64,000 bases of DNA. Origin: Luteimonas sp. GTDB lineage: Bacteria; Pseudomonadota; Gammaproteobacteria; Xanthomonadales; Xanthomonadaceae. How positions within the stretch are numbered: the first letter of the stretch is position 1; every line of letters starts with the position of its first letter. Both the position numbers and the translations under genes were made by a program. The DNA is taken from contig JANPZU010000001.1 of NCBI GenBank assembly GCA_024707405.1, positions 434,001-498,000 of the forward strand, read 5' to 3'. Positions 20,724-33,738 of this stretch are shown in pieces. The notes under the pieces were generated by a model. The model saw nothing but the letters and a program-made list of their open reading frames with translations. It made no database searches and was not told where the DNA came from.

Positions 20724-21098
20724 ATGCAACTCGTCCACGAACGCCCGGACTTCGACTTCTTCCTGCGCGGCGCCGACGGCCGCCACGCACTGGTCAACGA
20801 ACGCTCGCTGCATGCCAGCTTCGTCATCGCACCGGACAGGCTGGTCGAAGGCTGGCAGGCGAGCGATGCCGGGAGCCTGCGGCCCGTGGATTTCGAGCCC
20901 GTGTTCGCGTTGCAGCCCGAACTGATCGTGCTCGGTTGCGGCGACACGCAGGTCTTTCCTCCGCCCGAGACCATGGCCGCCTGCCTGTCGCGCGGGATCG
21001 GCCTGGAAACGATGGTCAACGCCGCCGCCGCACGCACCTTCAATGTCCTCGCCAGCGAGGGGCGTCGCGTGGTGGCGGCATTCGTCATCCACGGATGA
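20724..21098 (+). CDS. Mth938-like (DUF498/NDUFAF3-type) domain protein
   Basis: A 124-residue protein covering a single Mth938-like alpha/beta domain. The family includes mitochondrial complex I assembly factor NDUFAF3, but bacterial members have no settled function. Visible hallmarks are the LIVLGCGDTQVFPPPE strand-turn-strand segment, RGIGLETMVNAAAARTFNVLASEGR, and the terminal VVAAFVIHG. The ATG is 13 bases after yhbY, and the stop overlaps the next gene by ATGA, so the three genes look like one transcript. Confidence 0.85.
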   Translation: MQLVHERPDFDFFLRGADGRHALVNERSLHASFVIAPDRLVEGWQASDAGSLRPVDFEPVFALQPELIVLGCGDTQVFPPPETMAACLSRGIGLETMVNAAAARTFNVLASEGRRVVAAFVIHG

Positions 21099-21685
21099 AA
21101 ACGATCCGGCCGGCATTGCTGGCCGGGTTGCTCACGCTGCTCGCGACCGCCTGCCACGAGGCCCACGAATCTCCGGAAACCCGTTTCGGCGCATGGGTCG
21201 AGCGCGGACATCGCGAAGAGGTGGCCGCTTACCACGCCTTCCTGAAAGAGAATGGCGTCGCTGACGCCCTGCCCTTGCACCAGTTGCTGGCAAGCGGACG
21301 CCGCTGGAAGTCGTGTGGGCACGACGAGTTTGCGATCCCGCCTCGCGATCAGTGGCCGGCCATGGTGCCGACCCTGCGACTGGTCGATGCGTTGAAATCG
21401 GAGGGATACCTGCAAGGCGCGGTGGCGGTATCGGCCTATCGAGATGCCGTGTTCAACGCCTGCGAAGGCGGCAGCACGCGCAGCCGCCACATGGTCAACA
21501 CCGCATTGGATTTCGATTCACTCGCAACCGGCGAGCAGGACGGGCTGTGCGCCTGGTGGAAGATCCACGGCAAACGGCATGGCTTCGGCCTGGGCTTCTA
21601 CGGCCAGGATCGGATCCATGTCGATACCGCCGGGCATCGCACATGGGGACACGATTACACCGGCAAGAGTTCGCCCTGCCGGTAA
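21095..21685 (+). CDS. M15-like (D-Ala-D-Ala carboxypeptidase type) lipoprotein
   Basis: A 196-residue predicted lipoprotein. The signal LLAGLLTLLATAC places the lipidated cysteine at residue 20. The C-terminal half has the spacing of peptidase M15A zinc sites: SAYRDAVFNACEGG, then SRHMVNTALDF (His and Asp ligands) and RIHVDTAGHRTWGHDY. Such proteins trim peptidoglycan stem peptides. The ATG overlaps the previous stop. The match is by motif only, and the enzyme class is less certain than the export signal. It converges with the nlpD gene. Confidence 0.7.
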   Translation: MKTIRPALLAGLLTLLATACHEAHESPETRFGAWVERGHREEVAAYHAFLKENGVADALPLHQLLASGRRWKSCGHDEFAIPPRDQWPAMVPTLRLVDALKSEGYLQGAVAVSAYRDAVFNACEGGSTRSRHMVNTALDFDSLATGEQDGLCAWWKIHGKRHGFGLGFYGQDRIHVDTAGHRTWGHDYTGKSSPCR

Positions 21686-21694
21686 GCGGACGGA

Positions 21695-22528
21695 TCAGCG
21701 CGCCGGCAGGTAACGGAGCGGATCGACCGGCTTGCCGTTGTAGCGAATCTCGAAATGGAGCATGTCGCGCGCCGAACCCGTGCGGCCCATTTCCGCGATC
21801 TGTTGCCCCGCGCTCACCCGTGCACCTTCGTTGACCATCCGCGTGCGGTTGTGGCCGTAGGCGGTCAACCATTGCTCGTCGTGCTTGATGATGACCAGTT
21901 CGCCATAGCCGACGAGACCCGAGCCGGAATAGACCACCACGCCATCGGCCGCGGCACGGACAGGCTGACCCGCATTGCCCGCGATGCCGATGCCCTGCTT
22001 GGTCGGGTCGCCGGAGACGAACCGCGCGACGATCTGGCCATCGGTGGGCCATCGCCACGAGAACGGCGAAGCCGCAGGGGTTTGTGCCGCCGGCTGGGGC
22101 GGTGCCTGGGTGGGCTGGACGGCGGGCGGACGTTGCGTCGTGCCTGCTGTGGACGGGCGCTGCACAGGCGTCCTGGGCGGTTGCGTCGCCGGGCCACGCG
22201 CGGCCGCCGTGCCCGATCCCGGGAACAGGCGCAGGCGTTGCCCGGGATAGATGGTGTAAGGCGGCGCGATGTTGTTCCACAGTGCCAAGTCCATCGGGCT
22301 GATGCCGTTGTTGACGGCGATCCGGTACAGCGTGTCGCCACGCTTCACGACCACCGCTTCGCCCGGCCTGGGGACGGACGTGCGCGTCGGCCCCTGCGTG
22401 CCGGGTTCACGCACCACGCGACTCTTGCCGCAGGCAGCCACGAGCACGCTGAGCGACAACGCCAATGCAATCCAGGCCAAGCGCCTGCCGGAGCGGGCCA
22501 TCTTCGCCTGGGTCGTCGGGATCGTCAT
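21695..22528 (-). CDS. nlpD: NlpD-like lipoprotein: LysM plus degenerate LytM (M23) domain
   Basis: A 277-residue lipoprotein. Lipobox VLVAAC near residue 33 is followed by a LysM domain (VVKRGDTLYRIAVNNGISP, about 63-108), a Thr/Gln/Pro linker and a C-terminal LytM domain (about 155-277). The LytM zinc ligands are lost: the usual HxGxD is KQGIGIAG, though the LHFEIRYNGKPVDPLRYLP end is kept. This matches NlpD, a non-enzymatic activator of septal amidases. The ATG has AGGAG nine bases upstream. It ends the surE-pcm-exoD-nlpD run; rpoS, often next, is not present, as a convergent gene follows. Confidence 0.9.
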   Translation of the reverse strand: MTIPTTQAKMARSGRRLAWIALALSLSVLVAACGKSRVVREPGTQGPTRTSVPRPGEAVVVKRGDTLYRIAVNNGISPMDLALWNNIAPPYTIYPGQRLRLFPGSGTAAARGPATQPPRTPVQRPSTAGTTQRPPAVQPTQAPPQPAAQTPAASPFSWRWPTDGQIVARFVSGDPTKQGIGIAGNAGQPVRAAADGVVVYSGSGLVGYGELVIIKHDEQWLTAYGHNRTRMVNEGARVSAGQQIAEMGRTGSARDMLHFEIRYNGKPVDPLRYLPAR

Positions 22529-22553
22529 CGTCGCGTTCTCCTGGTGCATCCGT

Positions 22554-23207
22554 TCAGCCCGTGAATCGCTTGAAGACCTCAATGGCTGCATAACCGCCAC
22601 CGGCAATCAGCACGGTGAAGTAAATGGTCGTGCCGATGGCGGCGAGGTGCCCGAACAGCACGGCACCCCCATCGCGTTGCACGAAACCGACCGCATACAG
22701 CAGCAATGCCAAGGCTGGCAAAGTGTTGCTGAACGGAACGAATCCGAATGGCGCCATCAGCAACAACGCCGCGAACACGAACGCGAGGTTGTTGAAGAGA
22801 TCCATCGCGCGGCCATCGACAAACCAGGCAAGCCTGCGCGGGCGACTGATCTTCTCAAGCCTGCGCACCCACTTCATGCCGCCGTCGAGACCGGGGCGCA
22901 ACTTGTCCGCGGGCAACGAGCGGTTGCGCAGCTTCGTCGGCAACCACAGCGGCCGGCCCAACACGCGGCTGATGCCCACCAGCAGGATCGCCGCCCCGAA
23001 CACCGTGCTCACCCCCGGGATCGACACCGGGATCAGGAACACGAGGGTCAACAACATCGACAGCAGCAGCAGGCCTTCGTCGCCGAAGACGTCGAGCAAT
23101 TCACCCAGCGTCACCCGATCCGGCGGAAGGCGCTCGATCACGCCGGCCAGCTGTTCGCCAAGGGAGAGTTCGTCCTGACCGTGCCCGCCGGGCGGGTTGC
23201 CTTCCAT
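22554..23207 (-). CDS. ExoD-family (exopolysaccharide synthesis) membrane protein
   Basis: A 217-residue protein resembling the ExoD family. The N-terminal soluble part has LGEQLAGVIERLPPDRVTLGELLDVFG. A helical membrane domain with three to four segments follows, including LLLLSMLLTLVFLIPVSIPG and the repeated AFVFAALLLMAPFGFVPFSNTLP. The conserved PxSIPG and PFG/PFSN turns are characteristic. ExoD was linked to exopolysaccharide and alkali tolerance in Sinorhizobium, but its biochemical role is unknown. ATG 23207 is preferred, six bases after GAGG; it overlaps none of pcm, which ends nine bases upstream. Confidence 0.85.
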   Translation of the reverse strand: MEGNPPGGHGQDELSLGEQLAGVIERLPPDRVTLGELLDVFGDEGLLLLSMLLTLVFLIPVSIPGVSTVFGAAILLVGISRVLGRPLWLPTKLRNRSLPADKLRPGLDGGMKWVRRLEKISRPRRLAWFVDGRAMDLFNNLAFVFAALLLMAPFGFVPFSNTLPALALLLYAVGFVQRDGGAVLFGHLAAIGTTIYFTVLIAGGGYAAIEVFKRFTG

Positions 23208-23215
23208 CCGCATCC

Positions 23216-23899
23216 TCAATCCACCAGTCCCGAAAGCAGCGGCACGAACACCACCGGCGCGAGATCGTCCTGCCGCAGGCTGCCATCGGCGTCCTTGCGC
23301 AACACCAGCAAGCGTTGCGCATTGCTGGCACCGACCGGCGCGACCAGCGTGCCGCCGGGGGCAAGCTGTGTTGACAGCGCATCGACCAGCGCCGGCGCGC
23401 CCGCCGTCACCAGGATGCCGTCGTAGGGGCCGTTCTCCGGCCAACCGATGCGGCCATCGTCATGCTTGCTGCGCACGTTGAGGCCGAGTGAACGGAATCG
23501 CTTGCGCGCCGTGCGCAGCAGGTCGCCGATGCGCTCGACGGTGAACACCTCGATACCCAGCGCCGCCAGGATCGTGGCCTGGTAACCGGAACCGGTGCCG
23601 ACCTCCAGCACTTTCGCAGGCGACTTGCCATCCGCGAACAGCGCCTCGGTCATCTTCGCCACCACCCATGGCTGAGAGATCGTCTGGCCATGCCCGATCG
23701 GCAGCGCGGTGTCCTCGTAGGCGCGCGTGGCCAGCGCTTCGTCGACGAACAAGTGCCTTGGCACGGTGCGGATCGCGTTGAGCACGCGCTCGTCGCGGAT
23801 GTCGTTCTCGCGCAGGCGCTCGATCAGGCGGTCGCGTACGCGCTGCGAAGTCATGCCGACCCCGATGGCCTCGGGCTGCAGCCGCATCCGCGCCGTCAC
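23216..23899 (-). CDS. pcm: Protein-L-isoaspartate O-methyltransferase
   Basis: A 227-residue SAM-dependent methyltransferase that repairs isoaspartyl residues in aged proteins. [14 protein letters not shown] opens the conserved fold, [17 protein letters not shown] forms the substrate loop, [13 protein letters not shown] binds SAM, and ILVTAGAP is the post-motif. The GTG start overlaps the surE stop (GTGA) and has GGGAG eight bases upstream; the later ATG (23887) does not. The surE-pcm coupling is widespread in proteobacteria. Confidence 0.96.
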   Translation of the reverse strand: MTARMRLQPEAIGVGMTSQRVRDRLIERLRENDIRDERVLNAIRTVPRHLFVDEALATRAYEDTALPIGHGQTISQPWVVAKMTEALFADGKSPAKVLEVGTGSGYQATILAALGIEVFTVERIGDLLRTARKRFRSLGLNVRSKHDDGRIGWPENGPYDGILVTAGAPALVDALSTQLAPGGTLVAPVGASNAQRLLVLRKDADGSLRQDDLAPVVFVPLLSGLVD

Positions 23900-24678
23900 G
23901 CCCGCGGCTCCCGCAGTTCCTCGGCCAGGCTGCCGACCCAACTGGCCACCTGCTCCAGCGCCTGGTAGCGGGTCAGGTCGACATGGATCGGGGTGATCGA
24001 AATGTTGCCGAAACGCACCGCATGAAAGTCGGTGCCCGGCCCGGCATCCATCTCCGGCCCCGCCGCGCCGATCCACCACCAGGTGCGACCGCGCGGATCT
24101 TCCTGCTTCGTGCATGCCTCGGCGCGATGGCGGTTGCCCAGGCGCGTGACCTCGAAACCGGCGATCTCGTCCCAGGCACGATCGGGCACGTTGACATTGA
24201 GGATGGTGTCCGCCGGCAGCGGGTCGGCCTTCAACCGCTCCACGATCTCCACCGCGGCACGCGCGGCGGTTTCGTAATGACGCCCGTCATGATTGGCCGT
24301 CGCCAGCGACATCGCGATCGCGGGCAGGCCGAGGAAGCGCCCTTCCATCGCAGCGGCGACGGTGCCCGAATAGATCACGTCGTCGCCGAGATTGGCGGTG
24401 TTGTTGATGCCCGAGACCACGATGTCGGGCTCGATGTCGAACATGCCGGTGATCGCGACGTGCACGCAGTCGGTCGGCGTGCCGTACACGCGCCAGACCG
24501 TGTCTTCCAGTTGCTGCACCCGCAGCGGCATGTCCAGGGTGAGCGAATTGCTGGCGCCGGAGCGGTCGCGGTCGGGGGCGACGATCAGCACTTCGTGGCC
24601 TGCGTCGCGCAGCCCTTGGGCGAGGATCCGGATGCCGGGGGCGTCGACGCCGTCGTCGTTGCTGACCAATACGCGCAT
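23896..24678 (-). CDS. surE: 5-prime/3-prime nucleotidase SurE
   Basis: A 260-residue nucleotidase that removes phosphate from nucleoside monophosphates, important in stationary phase. The metal-binding NDDG lies at residues 7-10 ([12 protein letters not shown]), followed by [22 protein letters not shown] and the [27 protein letters not shown] core. It overlaps pcm by four bases. Elsewhere truD sits directly upstream; here a small lipoprotein gene and a plus-strand Smr gene are placed in between, so surE must have its own promoter. Confidence 0.97.
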   Translation of the reverse strand: MRVLVSNDDGVDAPGIRILAQGLRDAGHEVLIVAPDRDRSGASNSLTLDMPLRVQQLEDTVWRVYGTPTDCVHVAITGMFDIEPDIVVSGINNTANLGDDVIYSGTVAAAMEGRFLGLPAIAMSLATANHDGRHYETAARAAVEIVERLKADPLPADTILNVNVPDRAWDEIAGFEVTRLGNRHRAEACTKQEDPRGRTWWWIGAAGPEMDAGPGTDFHAVRFGNISITPIHVDLTRYQALEQVASWVGSLAEELREPRA

Positions 24679-24809
24679 GGATGCCTGCGACCGCCCCAGT
24701 TTCCGAAAAATGCGGCCACATGATACCGGATGCCGTGCGGCGATCCCCGCTCCCGGCGAAGATCGCCACGGGAACGCCACGATCATCGCATCCGCGCTAG
24801 GCTTTCGAC

Positions 24810-25346
24810 ATGCAAGGCAAGGACGAATCCGAAGACGATGCCACCCTGTTCCGTGCGGCCATCGGCCAAGTGCGCGAACTGCCGTCCACGCCTGCGCCGC
24901 CTGCCCGGATCAAACCGGAGCCGGTGCCACGGATGGCGGCCCGCGACGACGCCGATGTCCTCGGCGAATTCCAGCGCCTGCTCAATGGGCGCTCGCCGCT
25001 GGAAGCCGGCGACGGCCTGTCCTATCGTCGCGACGAAATCACGCCACGCACCTTGCGCAGGCTGGCACGCGGTCAATATGCGGTGCAGGACGAGATCGAC
25101 CTGCACCATGCAAACGCGGCGCAGGCCGAGGCGATGCTGCGCACATTCCTCGTCGAGGCCCGCCGATCCGGCGCAGGATGCGTGCGCATCGCGCACGGCA
25201 AAGGCCTCAACTCGGAAGGCACGCCGGTACTGAAGAACCTGGTCGACCGGATCCTGCGGCAACGTGCCGATGTCCTCGCCTTCCACTCCGCACCGACCGC
25301 GCAAGGCGGTACCGGCGCGGTACTCGTGTTGTTGAGGGCGGGCTAG
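24810..25346 (+). CDS. Smr-domain protein (SmrA/YdaL type)
   Basis: A 178-residue protein with a disordered, Pro-rich N-terminal half and a C-terminal Smr domain (about residues 90-178). The Smr motifs are [17 protein letters not shown] (DLHG-like, here DLHH) and [20 protein letters not shown] (HGxG). Free-standing Smr domains are DNA or RNA nucleases related to the MutS2 C-terminus. The loss of the usual Gly after DLH is common in SmrA proteins. It is divergent from surE and converges with a tiny lipoprotein gene. Confidence 0.88.
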   Translation: MQGKDESEDDATLFRAAIGQVRELPSTPAPPARIKPEPVPRMAARDDADVLGEFQRLLNGRSPLEAGDGLSYRRDEITPRTLRRLARGQYAVQDEIDLHHANAAQAEAMLRTFLVEARRSGAGCVRIAHGKGLNSEGTPVLKNLVDRILRQRADVLAFHSAPTAQGGTGAVLVLLRAG

Positions 25347-25356
25347 TTCAACCAGC

Positions 25357-25581
25357 TCAGTTGTCGGAACTCGTCGGCATCCGTTTGATTGGCGGATTGA
25401 GCCAATGCACGCTTACGCCTCGAGATCTCGCCATGCGCTCAACCTGCTGCACATAGGTCGTATCGTGGACGATAGCGCCCTCGGGATACTGCCTGACCTT
25501 GGCGGTCTCATGCGTAGTGGTACATGCCACGAGACCGGACACCAACAGCATCGCCAGACACAAGCGAATCCCTCTGTTCAT
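25357..25581 (-). CDS. Small lipoprotein of unknown function
   Basis: A 74-residue predicted lipoprotein. The signal helix LCLAMLLVSGLVAC places the lipidated cysteine at residue 20, followed by TTTHETAK. The mature part is about 54 residues, ends SVHWLNPPIKRMPTSSDN and has no recognised domain. A good ribosome site (GGGAG, seven bases before ATG) and the complete lipobox make it a real gene despite its size. It sits between truD and the Smr gene and breaks the usual truD-surE adjacency. Confidence 0.75.
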   Translation of the reverse strand: MNRGIRLCLAMLLVSGLVACTTTHETAKVRQYPEGAIVHDTTYVQQVERMARSRGVSVHWLNPPIKRMPTSSDN

Positions 25582-25690
25582 GTTGCTGCTCCCGTTGACG
25601 CATCCCGCTGGAATGCAGGGTGCCTGAAGCCCCTTATACCCTTGCTCGTGCAACGCGCCAGTGCAACCCGTCTCATTCCGACGAACGGCA

Positions 25691-26753
25691 CTACACCCCA
25701 CGCCAGGAATCGCGGATGTCACCTAGCTCTGCCAGCACGGTCGTCGCGTAGGCGCCCGGGGGCAACGAGAACCGGATCCGGAGCACATCGACGGCCAGCC
25801 ATTCGGCCACGACGTCTTCCGGACGTAGTCGCGTCGCCCGGCGCTCCTGCCACAGGCGCGCCGATTCAAGCCCCCGACGTAACGCGAGCGAGTCCTCGCC
25901 AGCCAGCACGCCTTCCTCCAGTTCGCGACATGCACCCGAGGTGCGCAGGTCGCCCTCGCCCCACAACGGTGCGCTCGGATGGATGTCGAACCGCGACAGC
26001 CGATCAGCCAGCACATCGTTCCACGGTTCGGGCCCGAAGGCACTGCGGCTGCCATCGAGCATCCAGGCTTCGCCTTCCATCGCCTTGTTCCAGTTGCCTT
26101 CGGCAACGCGACGCGCGAGTACCCGGTTGAACAGTTCGGAACGCGCGGCCGACAGCAACAACGAACGCTCTTCGCGGCGCACACGCTTGCCGGCGAACAT
26201 CGCTAGGGCCTGCCCGACGTTGCCACCCGACCGTCCGAAGCGTTGCTCGCCGAAGTAATTCGGTACGCCTTCGGTCGCAATGCGTTCGATCCGCGCGTCG
26301 ATCGCGGTTCGCTCGCCGGACACATCGCGCAATGTCAGCTCGAAACGATTGCCGGCAAGTGCACCACGCGCCAGATTTCCTTGCGTGCCTCGCCACGTCC
26401 AGCACACGCAGCGATTCATCACGCGTGGCGTCAGCGTACTCGAGCGTGGAGGGATCGGGGGTCTCTCGCCCGGGCATTTGCACCGAGAACCGCTGCCTGG
26501 CGACGGCATGCCGATCCTTCAGGCCGGCATATCCGACGGCATGCTCCTGCACGCCCGCCCATTGCGCGATGCGCTTGGCGACGAAAGCGGTATTGAGGTT
26601 CCGCTTTTCGAGCGTGAGCAGCACATGCTCGCCACTGCCGCTGGCCTCGAATGCGTCGATTTCCTCGACCACGAAATCCTCGGGCAAGCTGCGCAACGTG
26701 CCCGCAAGCACCGCGTCGCCATGTGCAGGCGGCAGCCGGATCGGATCGCTCAC
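25691..26753 (-). pseudogene. truD: tRNA pseudouridine(13) synthase TruD, broken by a frameshift
   Basis: Both halves of TruD, which makes pseudouridine 13 in tRNA-Glu, are present but in different frames. The first half (26753 down to about 26376) contains LPEDFVVEEID and the catalytic [10 protein letters not shown], ending [11 protein letters not shown]. The second resumes as [17 protein letters not shown] and runs to 25691 with the TruD insertion domain. Removing one base, most simply the T at 26375 (minus sense), restores HARK-LARGAL and a protein of about 353 residues, the normal length. The GTG start overlaps the ispF stop (GTGA); an ATG 18 bases earlier is an alternative. It is either a recent mutation or a sequencing error, as both halves look well conserved. 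Confidence 0.88.
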
Positions 26754-27229
26754 ACCCGCACGAGCAGGCATGCCGCCTGCGCGGCGATGCCTTCCTCGCG
26801 ACCGGTGAAGCCCAGCTTCTCGCTGGTCGTGGCTTTGACACTGACATCCTCGACAGCGATGCCGAGGTCATCTGCGATGCAGGCCCGCATCGCACCGGCA
26901 TGCGGGCCGATCTTCGGCCGTTCGCAGACCACGGTCACGTCGGCATTGCCTACGCGCCAGCCGCGTGCGGCCAGCAGCTGGTTGCAGTGGCGCAGCAGCA
27001 CACGGCTGTCGGCACCTTTCCAGCGGTCGTCGGAGGGCGGGAAATGCACGCCGATGTCGCCCAGCGCCAGCGCGCCAAGCATTGCGTCGCACAGCGCATG
27101 CAAGGCCACGTCGCCATCGCTGTGGGCAAGCACGCCGCGATCATGGGCAATGCGCACGCCCCCGACCATGACATGGTCACCCTCACCGAAGGCATGCACG
27201 TCGCAACCCTGTCCGATGCGCACGCTCAC
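26750..27229 (-). CDS. ispF: 2-C-methyl-D-erythritol 2,4-cyclodiphosphate synthase
   Basis: A 159-residue MEP-pathway enzyme that cyclises CDP-ME-2-phosphate to MEcPP. The zinc site lies in GQGCDVHAF (Asp and His) with a further His in [29 protein letters not shown] and [16 protein letters not shown] complete the active site. The GTG start overlaps the stop of the preceding gene by GTGA; a second GTG lies six bases on. It acts two steps after IspD, whose gene lies just upstream but separated by an exported protein of unknown function. Confidence 0.96.
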   Translation of the reverse strand: MSVRIGQGCDVHAFGEGDHVMVGGVRIAHDRGVLAHSDGDVALHALCDAMLGALALGDIGVHFPPSDDRWKGADSRVLLRHCNQLLAARGWRVGNADVTVVCERPKIGPHAGAMRACIADDLGIAVEDVSVKATTSEKLGFTGREEGIAAQAACLLVRV

Positions 27230-27675
27230 GGCAGGAACAACTGCACGATGCGGTTCATGTCGACGTAGCGCACGATCCCCGCCGCTTCCGCACCGACGCG
27301 CGAGTCGTTGAACAGGCTCTGCCCCGCCACCTGTCCCAGCAATCCGAACGCTTGCCCGAAGACCGCGTCGGCCTCGCCCGCCTGTGCCGCCTGGCGCGCA
27401 GCATCCACGCAATCGACCGCCAGCAGCCGTTCGATCAATGCGCCCATCTCGCGGTTGGCCTGCTCGCGCTGCGCATCCACGGCTCCAGCCATGTCCTGCA
27501 GATCCGGATGCAGCGCGATGGCGGCGTAGATCCATCTCACCAGCGTGCGGTGGTCTGCCTCGGTCGCCGACTCCAGGACGCAAGCCTGCAGGGCATCGGG
27601 CGCCTCCTGTGCGGAAGCAACCGTCGGCAGCGACAACGCGTAGGCGAGCAGCGTCGCCGGGATCCATCGAGTCAT
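27226..27675 (-). CDS. Exported protein of unknown function between ispD and ispF
   Basis: A 149-residue protein with a cleavable signal peptide (residues 1-22, LPTVASAQE at the site). The mature part is helix-rich, with two cysteines (LQACVLES and AVDCVDAAR) that could pair. It ends [14 protein letters not shown]. No domain is recognised. Its ATG overlaps the ispD stop and its stop overlaps the ispF start, so all three are translationally coupled. That is unexpected for a periplasmic product inside a cytosolic isoprenoid pathway operon. Confidence 0.8.
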   Translation of the reverse strand: MTRWIPATLLAYALSLPTVASAQEAPDALQACVLESATEADHRTLVRWIYAAIALHPDLQDMAGAVDAQREQANREMGALIERLLAVDCVDAARQAAQAGEADAVFGQAFGLLGQVAGQSLFNDSRVGAEAAGIVRYVDMNRIVQLFLP

Positions 27676-28376
27676 CGGCGTTGTCCTTCCTGCAGGCGTA
27701 GCGAAACAAGGTATTGGAATCGCACCAGGTCACCCGGCGTGGTGATCTTGAAATTGTCGTCGTCGCCCTCGACCAGCAACGGTCGCATGCCCTGCCGCTC
27801 CATCGCCATGGCTTCGTCGGTGACGGCCACTCCGGCATCGCGCGCGGACTCCAATGCCCGCGTCAGTTGCAAGCGGCGGAAAAGCTGCGGCGTCAGCGCA
27901 CGCCACAGGCGCTCGCGGGGTTCGGTGCCATCGATGCCGCCGTCGTCGCCCGCACGCTTGAGCGTGTCGCGCACCGGCGCGGCGAGGATGGCGCCCACCG
28001 GATCGTTGCGGCCGCGTTCGAGCAAGGCCGTCAGGTCGTCGTGGTGCAAGTTGGGACGTGCCGCGTCGTGCACCAGCACGAAATCATCGACACGCACCTC
28101 AGCGGGCAAGGCTTCGAGTGCGGCGAGCACGGAATCGGCGCGCGATTCGCCACCCACGCAGGCCAGCACCGGTTTGCCGTCCATCTCGTGCCAACCCGGC
28201 CAGTGCGCATCGTCCGCGGACAAGGCCACCACCACGCCACGCACGCCCGGGTGCGACAGCAATGCATGCAAGGTGTGCGCAAGGATCGGCAAGCCGTCGA
28301 CTACGAGGTACTGCTTGGGCACGTCGCCGCCGAACCGGGTTCCCTTCCCGGCCGCCGGCACGATGGCCCAGCTCAT
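27672..28376 (-). CDS. ispD: 2-C-methyl-D-erythritol 4-phosphate cytidylyltransferase
   Basis: A 234-residue MEP-pathway enzyme forming CDP-ME from MEP and CTP. The nucleotide-binding N-terminus [19 protein letters not shown] holds the conserved GxGxR and Lys, VHDAARPNL is the metal loop, and PVRDTLKRA and [11 protein letters not shown] follow. It overlaps ftsB by ATGA, the widespread ftsB-ispD coupling, and the unknown exported gene by ATGA. Confidence 0.96.
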   Translation of the reverse strand: MSWAIVPAAGKGTRFGGDVPKQYLVVDGLPILAHTLHALLSHPGVRGVVVALSADDAHWPGWHEMDGKPVLACVGGESRADSVLAALEALPAEVRVDDFVLVHDAARPNLHHDDLTALLERGRNDPVGAILAAPVRDTLKRAGDDGGIDGTEPRERLWRALTPQLFRRLQLTRALESARDAGVAVTDEAMAMERQGMRPLLVEGDDDNFKITTPGDLVRFQYLVSLRLQEGQRR

Positions 28377-28702
28377 TGCGCCGGCTCCTCGGCAGGTTCC
28401 TGTCGCGGCACGACCGTTCGTTCGTTGTCGACGACGCGATAGAAAGTCTCGCCGGGCTTGATCATGCCCAGCTCGTTGCGCGCACGCTCCTCGATCGCGG
28501 CTTCACCAGACTTGAGGTCGGCCACTTCCGCCGCCAACGCCGCATTGCGCTGTTCCAACCCTTCGTTCTGACGGCGCTGCTGTTCGACGCGTTCTTCCAG
28601 CACCGCGACCTGGTGGCTGCCGCCGGCACCGAACCACAGCCGGTACTGCATCCAGACCAGCAATGCGGCCAGCACCAGCAGCACCAGTTTGAGCCAACGC
28701 AT
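28373..28702 (-). CDS. ftsB: Cell division protein FtsB
   Basis: A 109-residue bitopic inner-membrane divisome protein that joins FtsQ and FtsL. A short cytoplasmic start precedes the membrane helix (about residues 4-24), then a coiled coil (about 33-70: [20 protein letters not shown]). The conserved [15 protein letters not shown] motif follows at about 80-94. It lies 15 bases after eno and overlaps ispD, the standard eno-ftsB-ispD order. Confidence 0.95.
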   Translation of the reverse strand: MRWLKLVLLVLAALLVWMQYRLWFGAGGSHQVAVLEERVEQQRRQNEGLEQRNAALAAEVADLKSGEAAIEERARNELGMIKPGETFYRVVDNERTVVPRQEPAEEPAQ

Positions 28703-28717
28703 CCCTGCGCTTCTCCG

Positions 28718-32568
<3,851 letters not shown>

Positions 32569-32660
32569 CTACAGGCTAGTCCCGGCAGGCGCCCGTGCCC
32601 GCCGGAAACACCGCGCCCCGGACGAACCGGAACGCGGCCTGAGCTCAAGTCGGCGGTCGA

Positions 32661-32948
32661 TCAGCCCTGCGGCGGCTCGGGCTCGCCATCGTCGTGCGCA
32701 TCGCCTTCCTCCTCTGCCGTGGCGGCCTCCGTCTCCACGGCTTCGGCCTCCACGGACTCGGCAGTTGCTTCCGCCGAAGCGGCTGCCGCCTCGGCCTCGC
32801 GGGCGGCCTGCTCGGCGACTTCGGCGGACTGTTCGGCTTCCTGCGCAGCCTGCTCGGCGGCATGCGCCTGGGCATCCTGCGCATGGGCGGCAGGCACGGC
32901 GAACAACAGGACGAGGATGGCAGCGGACAAGAGGTTGCGGGTCTTCAT
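32661..32948 (-). CDS. Exported Ala/Glu-rich coiled-coil protein
   Basis: A 95-residue protein with a clear signal peptide (residues 1-23, AAHAQ). The mature region is almost only Ala, Glu and Gln in short repeats such as AAQEAEQSAEVAEQAAREAE, giving a long heptad-like helix. It ends in an acidic Asp/Pro tail (DDGEPEPPQG). No family is recognised. It could be a periplasmic structural or lipoprotein-like spacer, though there is no lipobox. It lies 122 bases upstream of pyrG on the same strand with its own leader region. Confidence 0.7.
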   Translation of the reverse strand: MKTRNLLSAAILVLLFAVPAAHAQDAQAHAAEQAAQEAEQSAEVAEQAAREAEAAAASAEATAESVEAEAVETEAATAEEEGDAHDDGEPEPPQG

Positions 32949-33149
32949 CTGGGTGGCTCTCCACGAATGGACGGAAATGGAACAAGGGGGATCTCAAGGT
33001 ATCTGTGTCGCCGGCCATGTCCGGCAGCGACGCGTCGGAATCTAATCGCTTGGCTTGCCGAGAGGGTTCCCGCGACCTTCACCCCTCGCGCACACCGCCT
33101 TAACCCGCGATGTGGCCGGCATCCACGCGAGCAAGCCCGTTGCGCCCGA

Positions 33150-33563
33150 TCATTCCGCGCGGTAACGCGCCGTGAATGTGTCGCAGACCACGGTCATCGC
33201 CTTGCGCCAGCGCGTCATCAGCGCTTCGTCGGCCTCGGGGTCGGTCTGTGCGATGACCATTACCATGCTGTCGATCCAGTACGGATACAGCGCCGGATCC
33301 ACCGGGGCACGCCCCCGGAGGCTATGGACATCGGCCATCTCCTCGGTGGCCCGCTTCGACAGCGGGCTACCGGCGGCATGGAAGATCGCCACGCTGATGC
33401 CCCGGCGCAGCGCCAGCCGCTGGCGCCCCATGTCCGTGTCCTTGAACAGTGGCGCGATCGCCGGATGGCTGGCGACGAAGGCATCGTAGAAGCGCTCGAT
33501 GAAGCGCTTGTCGCGCAGGCAGCGGCCGTAGCTCTGCTGCAGGTCTTCGTACTGGTCGGCCAT
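33150..33563 (-). CDS. Globin-domain protein
   Basis: A 137-residue single-domain globin. The fold is read from LQQSYGRCLRDKRFIERFYDAF, then ASHPAIAPLFKDTDMGRQRLALRRGI for helices B-E. The probable proximal histidine is in EMADVHSLRG, followed by PALYPYWIDSMV in helix G. It differs from the group III globin at the start of the window, so the region encodes two haem globins. Distal residues cannot be assigned securely. The ATG is chosen at MADQYEDL. It is divergent from parE; an imperfect FNR-like sequence lies 57 bases upstream. Confidence 0.8.
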   Translation of the reverse strand: MADQYEDLQQSYGRCLRDKRFIERFYDAFVASHPAIAPLFKDTDMGRQRLALRRGISVAIFHAAGSPLSKRATEEMADVHSLRGRAPVDPALYPYWIDSMVMVIAQTDPEADEALMTRWRKAMTVVCDTFTARYRAE

Positions 33564-33738
33564 GCCCGATCCCCGTCTGTATATGGCCATGAGTCTGTCC
33601 GCCGCACCGGGAGCGGGCATTGATCCGGCGCAAGTCGCGCCAGCCATGTCACAGGATGCGCGACGCCGTCCGCCGAACCTTGACCACCGCGCCGCCGCCG
33701 CGCATCCTGCGCCCCTTTCCGACGCAAGCCCCACACGG

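Noticed and set aside
21695-22528. NlpD-like protein as an active peptidoglycan endopeptidase
   Set aside because: The zinc ligands HxGxD are replaced (KQGIGIAG), so an activator role is more likely than catalysis.
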